A stretch of DNA of 64,000 bases. It comes from a bacterium (lineage in GTDB: Bacteria > Deinococcota > Deinococci > Deinococcales > Deinococcaceae). Location: the NCBI GenBank assembly GCA_021810505.1, contig JAJZIR010000008.1:42735-106734 (forward strand), given 5' to 3'. Within the stretch, counting starts at the first letter, position 1. Each line of letters begins with the position of its first letter. Below are positions 30,442 through 39,431 of this stretch, in pieces. The notes below the pieces were generated by a model. That model saw only the letters and a list, made by a program, of their open reading frames with translations. It was not told the origin of the DNA and searched no databases. A program made the position numbers and the translations under genes.

Positions 30442-31416
30442 TCAGGCGCGCTGGCCCGCCCGCAGCAGCGCCCTGGCTTGCCACCTGGCCTGGGCCGCCG
30501 CCGCCCACCTAGCGTAGATGTCCGGCTGGCCCCGCAGCGCGAAGCGGAGGACTTGGGCCAGGCCGGGAGATTCCCGCGTCCCGACACACTCCGCGTAGAG
30601 CCAGAAGACTGCCGACCGCAGCGGGCCCAGCGCGGCGAAGTGCTCGGTCAGCGCCAGAGCCTCGTTGAAATTCACCTGGGCTCGGTAGTCCCGCTCAGGC
30701 CGGTCCCTGGCCTCGCCGCCGGGCCGACGGCCCAAGCGGTGCTCCACCAGCAACTGGGGGTCATAGAGCAGCTTAGCGCCGCTGCGCCGCAGGGTCAGGC
30801 CCAGCGAGAGCTCCCAGTGCAGGACGGTGTTCCCGCGCATCCGGCGATCGAAGCCCAGAGAGCGCAGCGCCCAAGTCCGGTAGGCGCTGTTCGCCCCTTT
30901 GAGCACCTGCGCCCCGCGCGGGCCTCCCGCACCCAGGTGGTGGTTGCCGATGTGGCGGCCGAACCAGGTCACCTGGCCGACCGGAGTACTCGGGGAGCGG
31001 AAGAACATCTCCGCGCCGTCCGCCGAGCGCTGGACGTCCCGGCCCCCCAAGCCGACCAGCTGCGGGTCCGAGAAGGCGCGGGCGATCCGGGCAGTCCAGT
31101 CCGGCCAGGGTTCGGTGTCGTCATCGAGCAGGGCGGTGACCTCACCGCTGACCAGATCCAACGCGGCGTTCATGGCCACCATCAGCCCGGGCCGGTCCAC
31201 CCGGGCGACCCTCAGGTCGAGCCGCCAAGGGCGCGCCAGCACCACCTGGCTTTCCGAGTCCTGACTCCGCACAGACACCACCACCTCAGGAGCCGGGAGC
31301 TGCCACTCCAGGGCCCTGAGGCAGTGGGCCAGGTGCGCGGGGCGCTGATAGCTGGGGACGATCACCGAGATCCGGGGAGTGGGCTGCCCGGCCGCGCGCG
31401 GCGCGCTCTGCTGCAT
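30442..31416 (-). CDS. Family 2 glycosyltransferase
   Basis: GT-A enzyme of 324 residues beginning SVIVPSYQRPAHLAHCLRAL after a short N-terminus. The metal/nucleotide-binding acidic motif is in VTALLDDDTEPWPDW near residue 97. The acceptor region includes ANSAYRTWALRSLGFDRRM and WELSLGLTLRRSG. No hydrophobic segment long enough for a membrane anchor is evident. It probably adds a sugar to a polysaccharide or glycolipid. It follows cbiA by 24 nt but has its own leaderless -10. Confidence 0.85.
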   Translation of the reverse strand: MQQSAPRAAGQPTPRISVIVPSYQRPAHLAHCLRALEWQLPAPEVVVSVRSQDSESQVVLARPWRLDLRVARVDRPGLMVAMNAALDLVSGEVTALLDDDTEPWPDWTARIARAFSDPQLVGLGGRDVQRSADGAEMFFRSPSTPVGQVTWFGRHIGNHHLGAGGPRGAQVLKGANSAYRTWALRSLGFDRRMRGNTVLHWELSLGLTLRRSGAKLLYDPQLLVEHRLGRRPGGEARDRPERDYRAQVNFNEALALTEHFAALGPLRSAVFWLYAECVGTRESPGLAQVLRFALRGQPDIYARWAAAAQARWQARALLRAGQRA

Positions 31417-31422
31417 ACCTCT

Positions 31423-31428
31423 AGGATA
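31423..31428 (-). promoter_or_regulatory. Leaderless -10 element of glycosyltransferase gene
   Basis: TATCCT, 6 nt before the ATG at 31416. Confidence 0.6.
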
Positions 31429-31440
31429 GAGCGCGGAGAG

Positions 31441-32730
31441 CTAAGGGTGAAAAATCTGGGCGACCGCCACCGGATTGGAGGGGAAGTACAAGTGGAGGTA
31501 GGAGGCCAGCAGGCGGCCCATGCGGTACACCGGCTCCCCGAGCCGGCCACCGGGGTCCAGCGCGCGGGCGATCGGCGCGAGGTCGGTCTGCAGCAGCGAG
31601 TGGTGGAAAGTGTGCCCCCTGAGCTCACCCTCAGGGAGGCGAACGGTCTGCAACCCCAGCGCCGAGAGGCCGGACTGCATCCGGGCAGCAGCCGGTAGGA
31701 GGGCGGCCAGCTCGGCGACCTCCCCATCCAGAGCGGTCAGCGAGCGGCACAGGTAGAGCATGCCGCCGCATTCGGCCAGAACCGGCCGACCAGCCCGGTG
31801 ATGCGCTCCTAGGTCGGCGAGGAGCTCCCGGTTGGCCGCAAGGGCGGGCAGGTGCAGCTCCGGGTAGCCCCCAGGAAGCCAGAGCGCGTCGCACTCGGGC
31901 AGGCGCTGCCCGGCGAGCGGAGAGAAGAAGCGCAGCTCGGCCCCCATGGCCCGCAGCAGGTCGCAGTTGGCCGGGTAGAGGAAGCAGAAGGCGTCGTCCT
32001 GCGCCACCGCGATCCGCGTCCCGGGGAGCAGCGCCGGAACGGGAGCGAGCTCCGCTGCGGCGAAAGCCCGTGCGGCCGGGAGCTGCAGGGCCTCCTGATC
32101 CAGGAAGCTGGCAGCCAGGGATAGGCGCTGCTCCAAGCCGGCGATCTCGGTGGCCAGCTGCAGACCCAGGTGGCGTTCCGGCAGCGCCAAGCGCGCATCC
32201 GGGGGCAAGCTGCCGCACCAGGCCACTCCCTGGGGCAGGCTGCTCCGCAGCAGCTCGGCGTGGCGGGGATGTCCCACCCGGTTGGCCAGGGCGCCGCGCA
32301 GCCGCAGGCCAGGGCGGTAGCTGGCCAATCCCAGCGCCACCGCCCCGAAGCTCTGGGCCATCGCCGAGGCGTCGATCACCGCCAGGACCGGCAGGTCGAA
32401 GAGCAGGGCCAGGTCCGCGGCCGAAGGGGTACCGTCGAACAGGCCCATCGCCCCCTCGATCAGCAGGACGTCAACCTGCTCGGCCAACCGGGCCAAAAGG
32501 TCGCGGCACTGGGTCTCCCCTAGCAGGAAAAGGTCGATCTGGTAGACCGGGCTCCCGGAGGCGCGTTCCAGGATCAGCGGATCCAGAAAGTCGGCCCCGA
32601 TCTTGAGGATCCGCACCGACTTGCCCTGCCAGCGCAGGCGCAGAGCCAGAGCGGCGGTCACTAGAGTCTTGCCTTGGCCGGAAGCCAGAGAAGACACCAT
32701 CAGAGCCTCTGCCCTCGCCCCAGCTGGCAT
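31441..32730 (-). CDS. cbiA: Cobyrinate a,c-diamide synthase
   Basis: ATP- and glutamine-dependent amidation of cobyrinate in corrin synthesis. The 429-residue product has an N-terminal dethiobiotin-synthetase-like ATPase (LASGQGKTLVTAALALRLRW) and a C-terminal class I amidotransferase. The nucleophilic Cys is in PVLAECGGMLYL and the His in GHTFHHSLL. The ATG at 32730 is chosen because TACCCT precedes it by 6 nt. It stands alone, with no other corrin gene in the window, so it may serve scattered cobalamin synthesis or a related amidation. Confidence 0.88.
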   Translation of the reverse strand: MPAGARAEALMVSSLASGQGKTLVTAALALRLRWQGKSVRILKIGADFLDPLILERASGSPVYQIDLFLLGETQCRDLLARLAEQVDVLLIEGAMGLFDGTPSAADLALLFDLPVLAVIDASAMAQSFGAVALGLASYRPGLRLRGALANRVGHPRHAELLRSSLPQGVAWCGSLPPDARLALPERHLGLQLATEIAGLEQRLSLAASFLDQEALQLPAARAFAAAELAPVPALLPGTRIAVAQDDAFCFLYPANCDLLRAMGAELRFFSPLAGQRLPECDALWLPGGYPELHLPALAANRELLADLGAHHRAGRPVLAECGGMLYLCRSLTALDGEVAELAALLPAAARMQSGLSALGLQTVRLPEGELRGHTFHHSLLQTDLAPIARALDPGGRLGEPVYRMGRLLASYLHLYFPSNPVAVAQIFHP

Positions 32731-32736
32731 ACCCTC

Positions 32737-32742
32737 AGGGTA
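32737..32742 (-). promoter_or_regulatory. Leaderless -10 element of cbiA
   Basis: TACCCT, 6 nt before the ATG at 32730. Confidence 0.55.
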
Positions 32743-32814
32743 CTCCCTTGGACCGGGGTCTCTCAGGTAGCCCAGATCTGGCACCGACGCAGTTTCGAGA
32801 GCCGCCAAATCAGC

Positions 32815-35800
32815 TCAGGGGCCAATCGTCCTGAGCCGCCTCGGGCTACCAGCTTCGGGGGTGAAGAAGGCCTCACCGGTAGAGAGCCCGGCGATACTGG
32901 CGTGCAGATCGCGGACTCTCTCCCGGGGATCGAGCGCCCTAGCCACCTTGGGAGCTTCGTGCGCTCCCAAGCGGAAGATCAGTTTGGAAGCGATGGCTTC
33001 GGGGACTCTGGGGTCGAAGTCGTCCAGCTGCTGCGAGGCCAGCAGCAAGGTGAGGCCGTACTTCCTGGCCTCCTGCAGCAGGGTGAGCAGCAGCTTGGGG
33101 CGAGCGGCGCGGCGCGCTTCGTCGAAGATGACCGCGTGGGTGATCCGGCCGGTGATCCCCCGGAGGAGCATGTCCCCGTAAAGCCGGTGCAGCAAAAAAA
33201 TGGCAAAGGCCCGCTGCAGCGACTCGTTGGTGGTTCGGTGGAGCTGGATCAAGGTGACGCCTTGGCGATCGAGCAGGCTGGCCGGCTGGCCCGCGGGTGC
33301 GTCGAAGAAACCGTAGTCGGCCAGCTCCCCGAGCCGGGTCATCAGGCGAGAATCGGTTTTGGAATCCCTCTGGAGCAGGTCGTAGAAACGCCGAAAGGGC
33401 GGAGGAGTAGGGTCCGGGTTGGAGCGGTAGCTTTCCAGCAGCTTCTCACGGATCTGCTGCAGCTGCAGCTGTCCCAGGTCGGGGTAGATCGCCGCGAAGG
33501 CGTCGCGCAGCGACCCGGCGTTGTCGACATCTGCTAGGTCACTGGCGGAAACCAAGCGCATCGGGTTGAAGCCGAGGCCGCTCAGGCCGATCTTGCTGAC
33601 GGCCCCTCCATCGCCGAACTCGGCCTCAAGCTGGCCATCGAGGTCTTGGTGGTAGGAGAAGACGATGGGGTGGACCCCTTGCCGCTCGAGCTGCTTGCAG
33701 CACTGCAAGATCGCGGTGGTCTTTCCGGTCCCCGACTGCCCCAGGACCAGCAGGTGGGGGCTGCCCCGCACCGAGGGCTCCCAGAACACCGCTTGGCCGG
33801 ACCGGTCCTCGCCCAGCAGCACGCGGGTCTCTTGGGGCTCTAGCCCGGCGGCCCCGCCGGGATTCGCCGGAATTCCGCTTTCTTCCGGTCCGGCCGGGGA
33901 GGCGCCGGCCCGGGATTCTCGGCCGTCCTCCTCTCCCGCGAAGAGCGCGGCCGGCGCGAGCTCTCCCGCGCCCGACCCACCCTTTGGTCCCAGCGCATCC
34001 GGCGGGTCCAGTGCCTGCTCGTCGCCCAGCAGATCCGGATCCCGCAGCGCCGCCCCGCCGAAGAGGTAGCGCTTCTGCTCCAGCTCGACCGGTTGCTCGG
34101 CCCACTGGTCGGGGCAGAACACGGCGCACAGGAACTTGCCGGCCTCGATCTGAAGATCGGACCCTGAGGACTCCCGGCCCAGCTCGGCCAGGGCCGCTTC
34201 GAAATCCCCCGCCTCGAAGCCGCGGGCCAGAGCTCGCTCCCTCTGCCAGGTCCAGTTCCTAACCAGCAGAGCTCGGCGCAGCGCCCCCCCGACCGGGTCC
34301 TCCTGCAACCAGTCCTCCCGCAGCCAACGCTGCAGCCACCCCACAACCTGCTCTCTCTGCTTGTCCTGACTCTGCTGGCGCGCAGCGCTGTGGACCCGGC
34401 GCAGGTTGGGCTCGGACCCCACCAGCAGCGGCCACACCTGCAGGCGCCTGGGCCTGGAGAGGGGCTCTAGGTAGAGCAAGGCGGTATCTGGCCCCTCGGG
34501 GAACTCCCAGCTCTCCGGGAAATCCCAGGTCGGCACCAAGACGCCGCGCCGCAAGGAGATACCGGGGAAGACCCCGCGGCAGGCCAGGAGCCGGAAGACC
34601 GCCAGGGAGATCACCCGCAGCGCCCCTCCGGGGAAATCCTCGCCGAGCCGCATGGCCAGGCGCCCGCTCAAGGATTTGAGCTGCTCCAGCAGGGCGTCCG
34701 CCGCAGCTTGGGTGGAAGGCAACCCCGCCGCCAGCAGCTGAGCGCGCAGGCGCTCTTGGCTGGATCCGCGCTGCTCCGTCGACGTGATCAGCTGCAGCCG
34801 GCTCAGGTCAGAGCTCTCTGTCTCCATGCTGACGATGTAGCGCCGGTAGATCTCCGGGTAGCGCGCCGGGTCGTCGAAGTAGGCGGCTTGGGCGTAGTGG
34901 TCGAGCAGGACGACCCAATCGCTCTGCTGGTGCAGCTCCTCTAGGTGCCGCGCCGTCTGCTGAGGGACCGAGACCCGGAGCGCTGGCCAGTCCGACGCGG
35001 GGTTACCCCCCAGCTGGACGGCGACCAGCTCCATCAGCTTGGTCTGCAGGCGGGCGAGGCGGTCGGTGAAGCGGGCGCCCGCCGGGTGCTTGGGCCGCTC
35101 CTGCTCGGTGGGGAGGTAGAACTCCCAGCCCTCCCCCACGGCCCTAGAGCGCTGGCCGGGCAGGAGGCCGTACACCCAGTAGGGCGAGGGCGGGCCGCTG
35201 GCGAGCTCCGCGCGAGGCCGGATGACCACCTCCAAGGCGAAGGCTCGGAAGATCACCGCCAGGTGGCTGCCGGCCGCCGAATCCAGGCTGTCCCGTAGGC
35301 TCCAGCGCAGCTGCGGCCTGGGAATTCTGGCCTTGGTATTCTCGAGCATCCAGCGGTCCAGCGGCGCTACGCTCTGGCCCGCCCGCTGGCGGCTAGCAAC
35401 CTCGTCGAGGTAGCTGCCCGTGCGGGAGTCCCGAGGGCCGGTCAGCAGCAAGGAGAGGTCATAAGCGCGTTGGGGTTCCGCTTCTCCGTCCAGATCGGTG
35501 CCGGACGCCTCCTGGAGGGTTTTACCCAGCGCCCGGGCCAGCAGCTTCCCGTCCCCCGCCCCTTCAGCGCGGATCTTGAGCAGGGAGTAGGCCGGGTGGG
35601 CGTGCCAGTACGCGCTCAGCTGCGCAGCCAAGATCTTCTGGGTGGGGTCGTCTCCCTGATCTTCGGCCCGGTCATCTCGCAGGGAGCCGTTCTGCCACAA
35701 GCGGCTGAGGGTGGCCAGCGTCGACCTAGGATCTGGATCGTCGGGATCCAGCATCGCCACGGTGTGGAAGTCCAGGTTACCGCCGTAGACCAGCACCTTG

Positions 35801-37692
35801 GACCGCGGCCCAGGGAGCAGCCAGGGCACTGCCTGGTTGGAGAAGGGCTCGCTGAACTCCCTGAGGAGACCCGGGATACCGCGCTCAGCCTCAGCCCACA
35901 GGCGCTGGTAGGCCTCCAGCCAAGCCAAGCGCAGGGGGTGGCTGGGGAGGACGATCAATCCCAGAAAAGCCCCGGAGAGGTCGCTGACCTCCAGGGTATG
36001 GGCCAGGGCCAGCTCCGGATCGCGGCTGCCGTCGCCGTAGGCCTCGATCCAGGCGTTGAGGTAGGTATCTGGATCGAAGGATTCCAGCATCAGTGCGGAC
36101 AGGACACCTAAGTCCCCAAACCTCGCCAGATCCTTCGCAGTCTGCTCCAAGCGGGTCCCGCTGACTCCGGGAAGCGGCACAGGCTCGAGGTCGCCTGCAG
36201 GCTGGCCGTCGCCCCGCACCCGCAGCTTCCAGCGCAGCGGCGCCCAGTTCTTCTCTTTCCACGAGGTTTCGATTTGGCACTGCAGGGGGGAGCGGGGCAC
36301 TTTGACTTTGCGCCTCTGCCCTCCGGGCACCACCAGATCGTGGCCGTTGACGTCTAGGCGCACTTTGCCACCGGCCGACGCCCCGGCGTAGCTCGGCAGC
36401 TCGTCCATGCTCAGGCCGCTGGCCAGCAAGCCTTCGATCAGGGTGCGAGCCCGCCGGGTTCCCGAGGAGCTGCCGACCTGGACGTCGCCGCTCTGGACCA
36501 TCAGCTCCTCGCTCTCCTGGGGCGGGAGGGCGCCGCAAGAGAGCCGCACTTTGGCTAGGGTGTACACCGAGGAGGGGTCCTCGCCGGGCAAATCCAGATC
36601 GCTGCCGTAAAAAGCCACCGACTGGAACGGTTGGTTCTTGTGGATCACCTCTTTGCTGGCCAGGATGACCTCTTCACCGGCTAGCTCGGCGTAGAGGTCG
36701 ATGCCGTAGCGAGCCGATCCGGTCTCGACCTCCGGATAAGCCTTCCAGCGGATGGTCAGTTTGCCCGAACCGCGCTTGGTCTCCCCCTGGCGGTCGACCT
36801 GCCAGACCGGGTAACCCTCCCCTTCCCGCAGGCCGCTCCACTTCGCCAGCTTGCCCTTTACCTCCCAGGGCAGCAGTTCGGTGCGCTGCACGCTCTGGGA
36901 GAAGATCCCCGGGTTCAGCCGGCCCAGGTAGAGCTCGGGCTGCTGCAGAACCTGTTCCAGGGCGCTCGCCGCCCCCTGGCGCTGGGCCAGCTCAGCGACC
37001 AGGAGCAAGGCGGGGCGCAGCGAGAGGTCGGGCAGGAGCAACCGGTCGACCCGGGCCGGCGCCGACACCTGCCGCTCGGGCAGCAGGAGCAGCTCGGACA
37101 TCCGGCGGGCGCGCTCCAGCCAGCCCCCTAGCTGCTCCGGGCCGCCCAGCTCCGCGAGCGCGACCGGCCAGAGCCCCAGCTCGCTGAGCGCGGCGCCCGG
37201 GTCCCGCAGGCAGGCGGCGTAGAAGCGGACCCTGCTCCAAGGGGACAGCAGCTCCTTGCGCCGGCGGCCACCCAGCCGGTTGGCCTCCCTGACCGCCCGC
37301 TCGGCGCTGCGCCGCTGCGGGGCTGGCAGCTCCCGCAGGATGCAGCCGCAAGCCCGATCGGCCAGGTCGCGCTCGCCGATCTCCCGAGCCGCGCTGTAGA
37401 TCCCGTCCAAGCCGGCGCCGGACCGCTCGGGGTCGATCACCAGGCAGAGCGCCGGGCCCTTGTCCTCACGCAGCTGCACCGCCTGATCGGCCTGGATACA
37501 AAAACGGCCTGGGTCGGAGTCGCCCCGCACCCACCGGACCTGCCAGCCCCCCAGTTCGCCCCCCACCTGGTCCATCAGCTCCGCCTGCAGCCAGCCGGGC
37601 AGCTCGCGCAGGTAGGCGACGCTGCCGAGCACGGGCGCGGCGAGCAGCTCGGCGAGGGCCGACTGCAGCCAGCCGGCGACCGCGGCCTTCAC
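32815..37692 (-). CDS. Giant protein with C-terminal HerA/FtsK-like ATPase (DptH/MAD8-like)
   Basis: Protein of 1625 residues, last gene of the putative defence operon. The C-terminal ~330 residues form a RecA-type motor: Walker A VLGQSGTGKTTAI near 1318, Walker B HAVIFDEARRAA near 1520, and LLLASQQLDDFDP, a sensor-like segment. This is the HerA/VirB4 class. The first ~1250 residues match nothing I recognise and contain soluble alpha/beta sequence, with a low-complexity linker before the motor. Layout and size recall DptH of phosphorothioate restriction and the ATP-binding protein of MADS, which presumably translocate on DNA. The GTG start overlaps the previous stop by 4 nt. Confidence 0.75.
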   Translation of the reverse strand: MKAAVAGWLQSALAELLAAPVLGSVAYLRELPGWLQAELMDQVGGELGGWQVRWVRGDSDPGRFCIQADQAVQLREDKGPALCLVIDPERSGAGLDGIYSAAREIGERDLADRACGCILRELPAPQRRSAERAVREANRLGGRRRKELLSPWSRVRFYAACLRDPGAALSELGLWPVALAELGGPEQLGGWLERARRMSELLLLPERQVSAPARVDRLLLPDLSLRPALLLVAELAQRQGAASALEQVLQQPELYLGRLNPGIFSQSVQRTELLPWEVKGKLAKWSGLREGEGYPVWQVDRQGETKRGSGKLTIRWKAYPEVETGSARYGIDLYAELAGEEVILASKEVIHKNQPFQSVAFYGSDLDLPGEDPSSVYTLAKVRLSCGALPPQESEELMVQSGDVQVGSSSGTRRARTLIEGLLASGLSMDELPSYAGASAGGKVRLDVNGHDLVVPGGQRRKVKVPRSPLQCQIETSWKEKNWAPLRWKLRVRGDGQPAGDLEPVPLPGVSGTRLEQTAKDLARFGDLGVLSALMLESFDPDTYLNAWIEAYGDGSRDPELALAHTLEVSDLSGAFLGLIVLPSHPLRLAWLEAYQRLWAEAERGIPGLLREFSEPFSNQAVPWLLPGPRSKVLVYGGNLDFHTVAMLDPDDPDPRSTLATLSRLWQNGSLRDDRAEDQGDDPTQKILAAQLSAYWHAHPAYSLLKIRAEGAGDGKLLARALGKTLQEASGTDLDGEAEPQRAYDLSLLLTGPRDSRTGSYLDEVASRQRAGQSVAPLDRWMLENTKARIPRPQLRWSLRDSLDSAAGSHLAVIFRAFALEVVIRPRAELASGPPSPYWVYGLLPGQRSRAVGEGWEFYLPTEQERPKHPAGARFTDRLARLQTKLMELVAVQLGGNPASDWPALRVSVPQQTARHLEELHQQSDWVVLLDHYAQAAYFDDPARYPEIYRRYIVSMETESSDLSRLQLITSTEQRGSSQERLRAQLLAAGLPSTQAAADALLEQLKSLSGRLAMRLGEDFPGGALRVISLAVFRLLACRGVFPGISLRRGVLVPTWDFPESWEFPEGPDTALLYLEPLSRPRRLQVWPLLVGSEPNLRRVHSAARQQSQDKQREQVVGWLQRWLREDWLQEDPVGGALRRALLVRNWTWQRERALARGFEAGDFEAALAELGRESSGSDLQIEAGKFLCAVFCPDQWAEQPVELEQKRYLFGGAALRDPDLLGDEQALDPPDALGPKGGSGAGELAPAALFAGEEDGRESRAGASPAGPEESGIPANPGGAAGLEPQETRVLLGEDRSGQAVFWEPSVRGSPHLLVLGQSGTGKTTAILQCCKQLERQGVHPIVFSYHQDLDGQLEAEFGDGGAVSKIGLSGLGFNPMRLVSASDLADVDNAGSLRDAFAAIYPDLGQLQLQQIREKLLESYRSNPDPTPPPFRRFYDLLQRDSKTDSRLMTRLGELADYGFFDAPAGQPASLLDRQGVTLIQLHRTTNESLQRAFAIFLLHRLYGDMLLRGITGRITHAVIFDEARRAARPKLLLTLLQEARKYGLTLLLASQQLDDFDPRVPEAIASKLIFRLGAHEAPKVARALDPRERVRDLHASIAGLSTGEAFFTPEAGSPRRLRTIGP

Positions 37693-39431
37693 GCCGCCCC
37701 CTGGTAGCGGGGAGAGAGCATCTTCATGGTCTCGGCGTCGTTCACGCTGGTCAGCAGCCCCAGGTCGCGCAGGCGGCCCTCCAGATCGGCGCGGTTTTGC
37801 AGCAGCAAGCTCTGCGGCAGGTCCAGGCCGGCAGGGGCTCGGTCGACGAGCAGGCCGTAGCGCTCGGCCAAGAATCCGGTGAACTCGGCCAGCGAGCAGG
37901 GCCCCTGCTGCAGCCTCAGGTGCACCAGAGCGTCCAAGCCGAGGTTGCTGAGCAGCGCCGAGCGCGCTTCCGCCTTCCGGCCCAGGCGCTGCACGCTGCG
38001 CTTGGCCAGCAGCGCCTGGGGAGCAGCCAGGCCGGCTTGGCCGGCGCTGTCCCAAAATTCCAAGAGACGCGCGCCGGGATCTTTTCCCTGGAGGCTGCAT
38101 AGCGCCCGGGCCAAGCCTCTGGCCAGCGGCTCGCCGGACTCCGTCCCTTCGGAGCGGGCCAGCGACTCCTGCAGGTATCCGAGGGCTTCCTCGTAGCCGC
38201 CGCCCTTCAGGTGGTCCCGGAGCCTGGCGCAGCTCCGGCGCAGGTGGATCCGGATCTCGTCGCTGCGGGGGTGGCGGCCGAACAGCAAGTCGCCCAGCAC
38301 CCTGAGCCGCTCCACCGCCCGGGGCTCAGCCGGCGGCAGGTCCAGGGCACTGTCCAAGGCAGCGTCCTCTAGGACCCGGAGCAGCATGAAGGTCTCCGGC
38401 AGGCGGAGGTAGCGCTGCAGCGCCAGCTCCAGGCTCTCCTCGGAGGCCTGGCGCAGCTCGGGGCGGCTGCCGCCCGAGCAGTCGAGCAGCAGCTCGAGCG
38501 GGGGTGCGTCCTCCGGCAGCCCCTTCTCCGACCAAGCCTCCAGCGAGCTGGCGGTGCAGCCCAGCAGCTGCAGCAAGCCGAGCCCGATCAGGAACTCGCT
38601 CTGCTGGGCCAGCAGCAGGCGGGGCAGCTGCTTCGCCCAGCCCTCAAAGAAAGCGCGGAGGGTGGAGAGCAAGACCTCGGAGCCGCGCTGGCTCAGCGGC
38701 AGCTGGCCGGAGATCTCGGCGCTCTCCCCCTGCCTGCGCAGGTTGCGGGGAGGTTTGCCGGCCGGCTCCGGCGGAACCTCCAGCTGGCGCGCCACCGCGG
38801 CGATCAGCAGCTGATCCGCCCCGAGCTGGGCTGCGTCCCGGCTGAGCTGGTCGCCGCTGGGTTGGCCGGCGGCCTGCACCCCCTGGCCGAACAGGGCCAG
38901 CACAGGGTTGCCCGCGAAGGGATCGCGCTGCTCCCGGTAGGCCGGCTGCGTCCTCAGCAGCGCGGCCAACATCTCGGGGACGTAGCGCAAGTGGGCCGCG
39001 TCGTAGGGGAGGTCGACCCAGCAGGCGAAGTAGTGGCTGGGGTAAACCCGCTGCACCGGGGCGCTGCGGCCCTGGGAGCGGCCCCTGACCTCGAAGGCGC
39101 TGGCCAGCAGGAAGTCGGCGATCACGTCGGCGCCGATCTCCGAAGGGGGGCGCTGCGACCACCCCGGCCCCTGGAGCTTGCGCGCGACGTCCAGGGCGCT
39201 GATCTCCCGGTCTTGGGGATTTCTCCCGTAGGTGGCGTTGAACTTCCCCCGGCCGCGCCGCCGGCCGAAGCGCAGCAGGTACCACAGGGCCGGCAGCACC
39301 GAGCCCAGGGCAAAGCTCTGAGGGTTCACCGGCAGGACCGGCCAGTAGATCTTGGTCCAGAGCCGCTCAGCGGTGTCCTCGCCGAGAACCTTCTCGACCA
39401 GCTCCTGAGGGAGCATCTCGGATTCAGGCAT
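37689..39431 (-). CDS. Unknown protein of putative defence operon
   Basis: Soluble protein of 580 residues with no motif I can assign. It is rich in Leu, Arg and Glu and largely helical. A conserved-looking region is GKFNATYGRNPQDREIS near 65-80. The C-terminus, NRADLEGRLRDLGLL, looks like a winged-helix end. It overlaps the upstream ATPase gene by 8 nt and the downstream HerA-like gene by 4 nt, so it is an obligate partner in expression. By position it could correspond to DptG or to the middle protein of MADS, but that is inference only. Confidence 0.6.
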   Translation of the reverse strand: MPESEMLPQELVEKVLGEDTAERLWTKIYWPVLPVNPQSFALGSVLPALWYLLRFGRRRGRGKFNATYGRNPQDREISALDVARKLQGPGWSQRPPSEIGADVIADFLLASAFEVRGRSQGRSAPVQRVYPSHYFACWVDLPYDAAHLRYVPEMLAALLRTQPAYREQRDPFAGNPVLALFGQGVQAAGQPSGDQLSRDAAQLGADQLLIAAVARQLEVPPEPAGKPPRNLRRQGESAEISGQLPLSQRGSEVLLSTLRAFFEGWAKQLPRLLLAQQSEFLIGLGLLQLLGCTASSLEAWSEKGLPEDAPPLELLLDCSGGSRPELRQASEESLELALQRYLRLPETFMLLRVLEDAALDSALDLPPAEPRAVERLRVLGDLLFGRHPRSDEIRIHLRRSCARLRDHLKGGGYEEALGYLQESLARSEGTESGEPLARGLARALCSLQGKDPGARLLEFWDSAGQAGLAAPQALLAKRSVQRLGRKAEARSALLSNLGLDALVHLRLQQGPCSLAEFTGFLAERYGLLVDRAPAGLDLPQSLLLQNRADLEGRLRDLGLLTSVNDAETMKMLSPRYQGAA

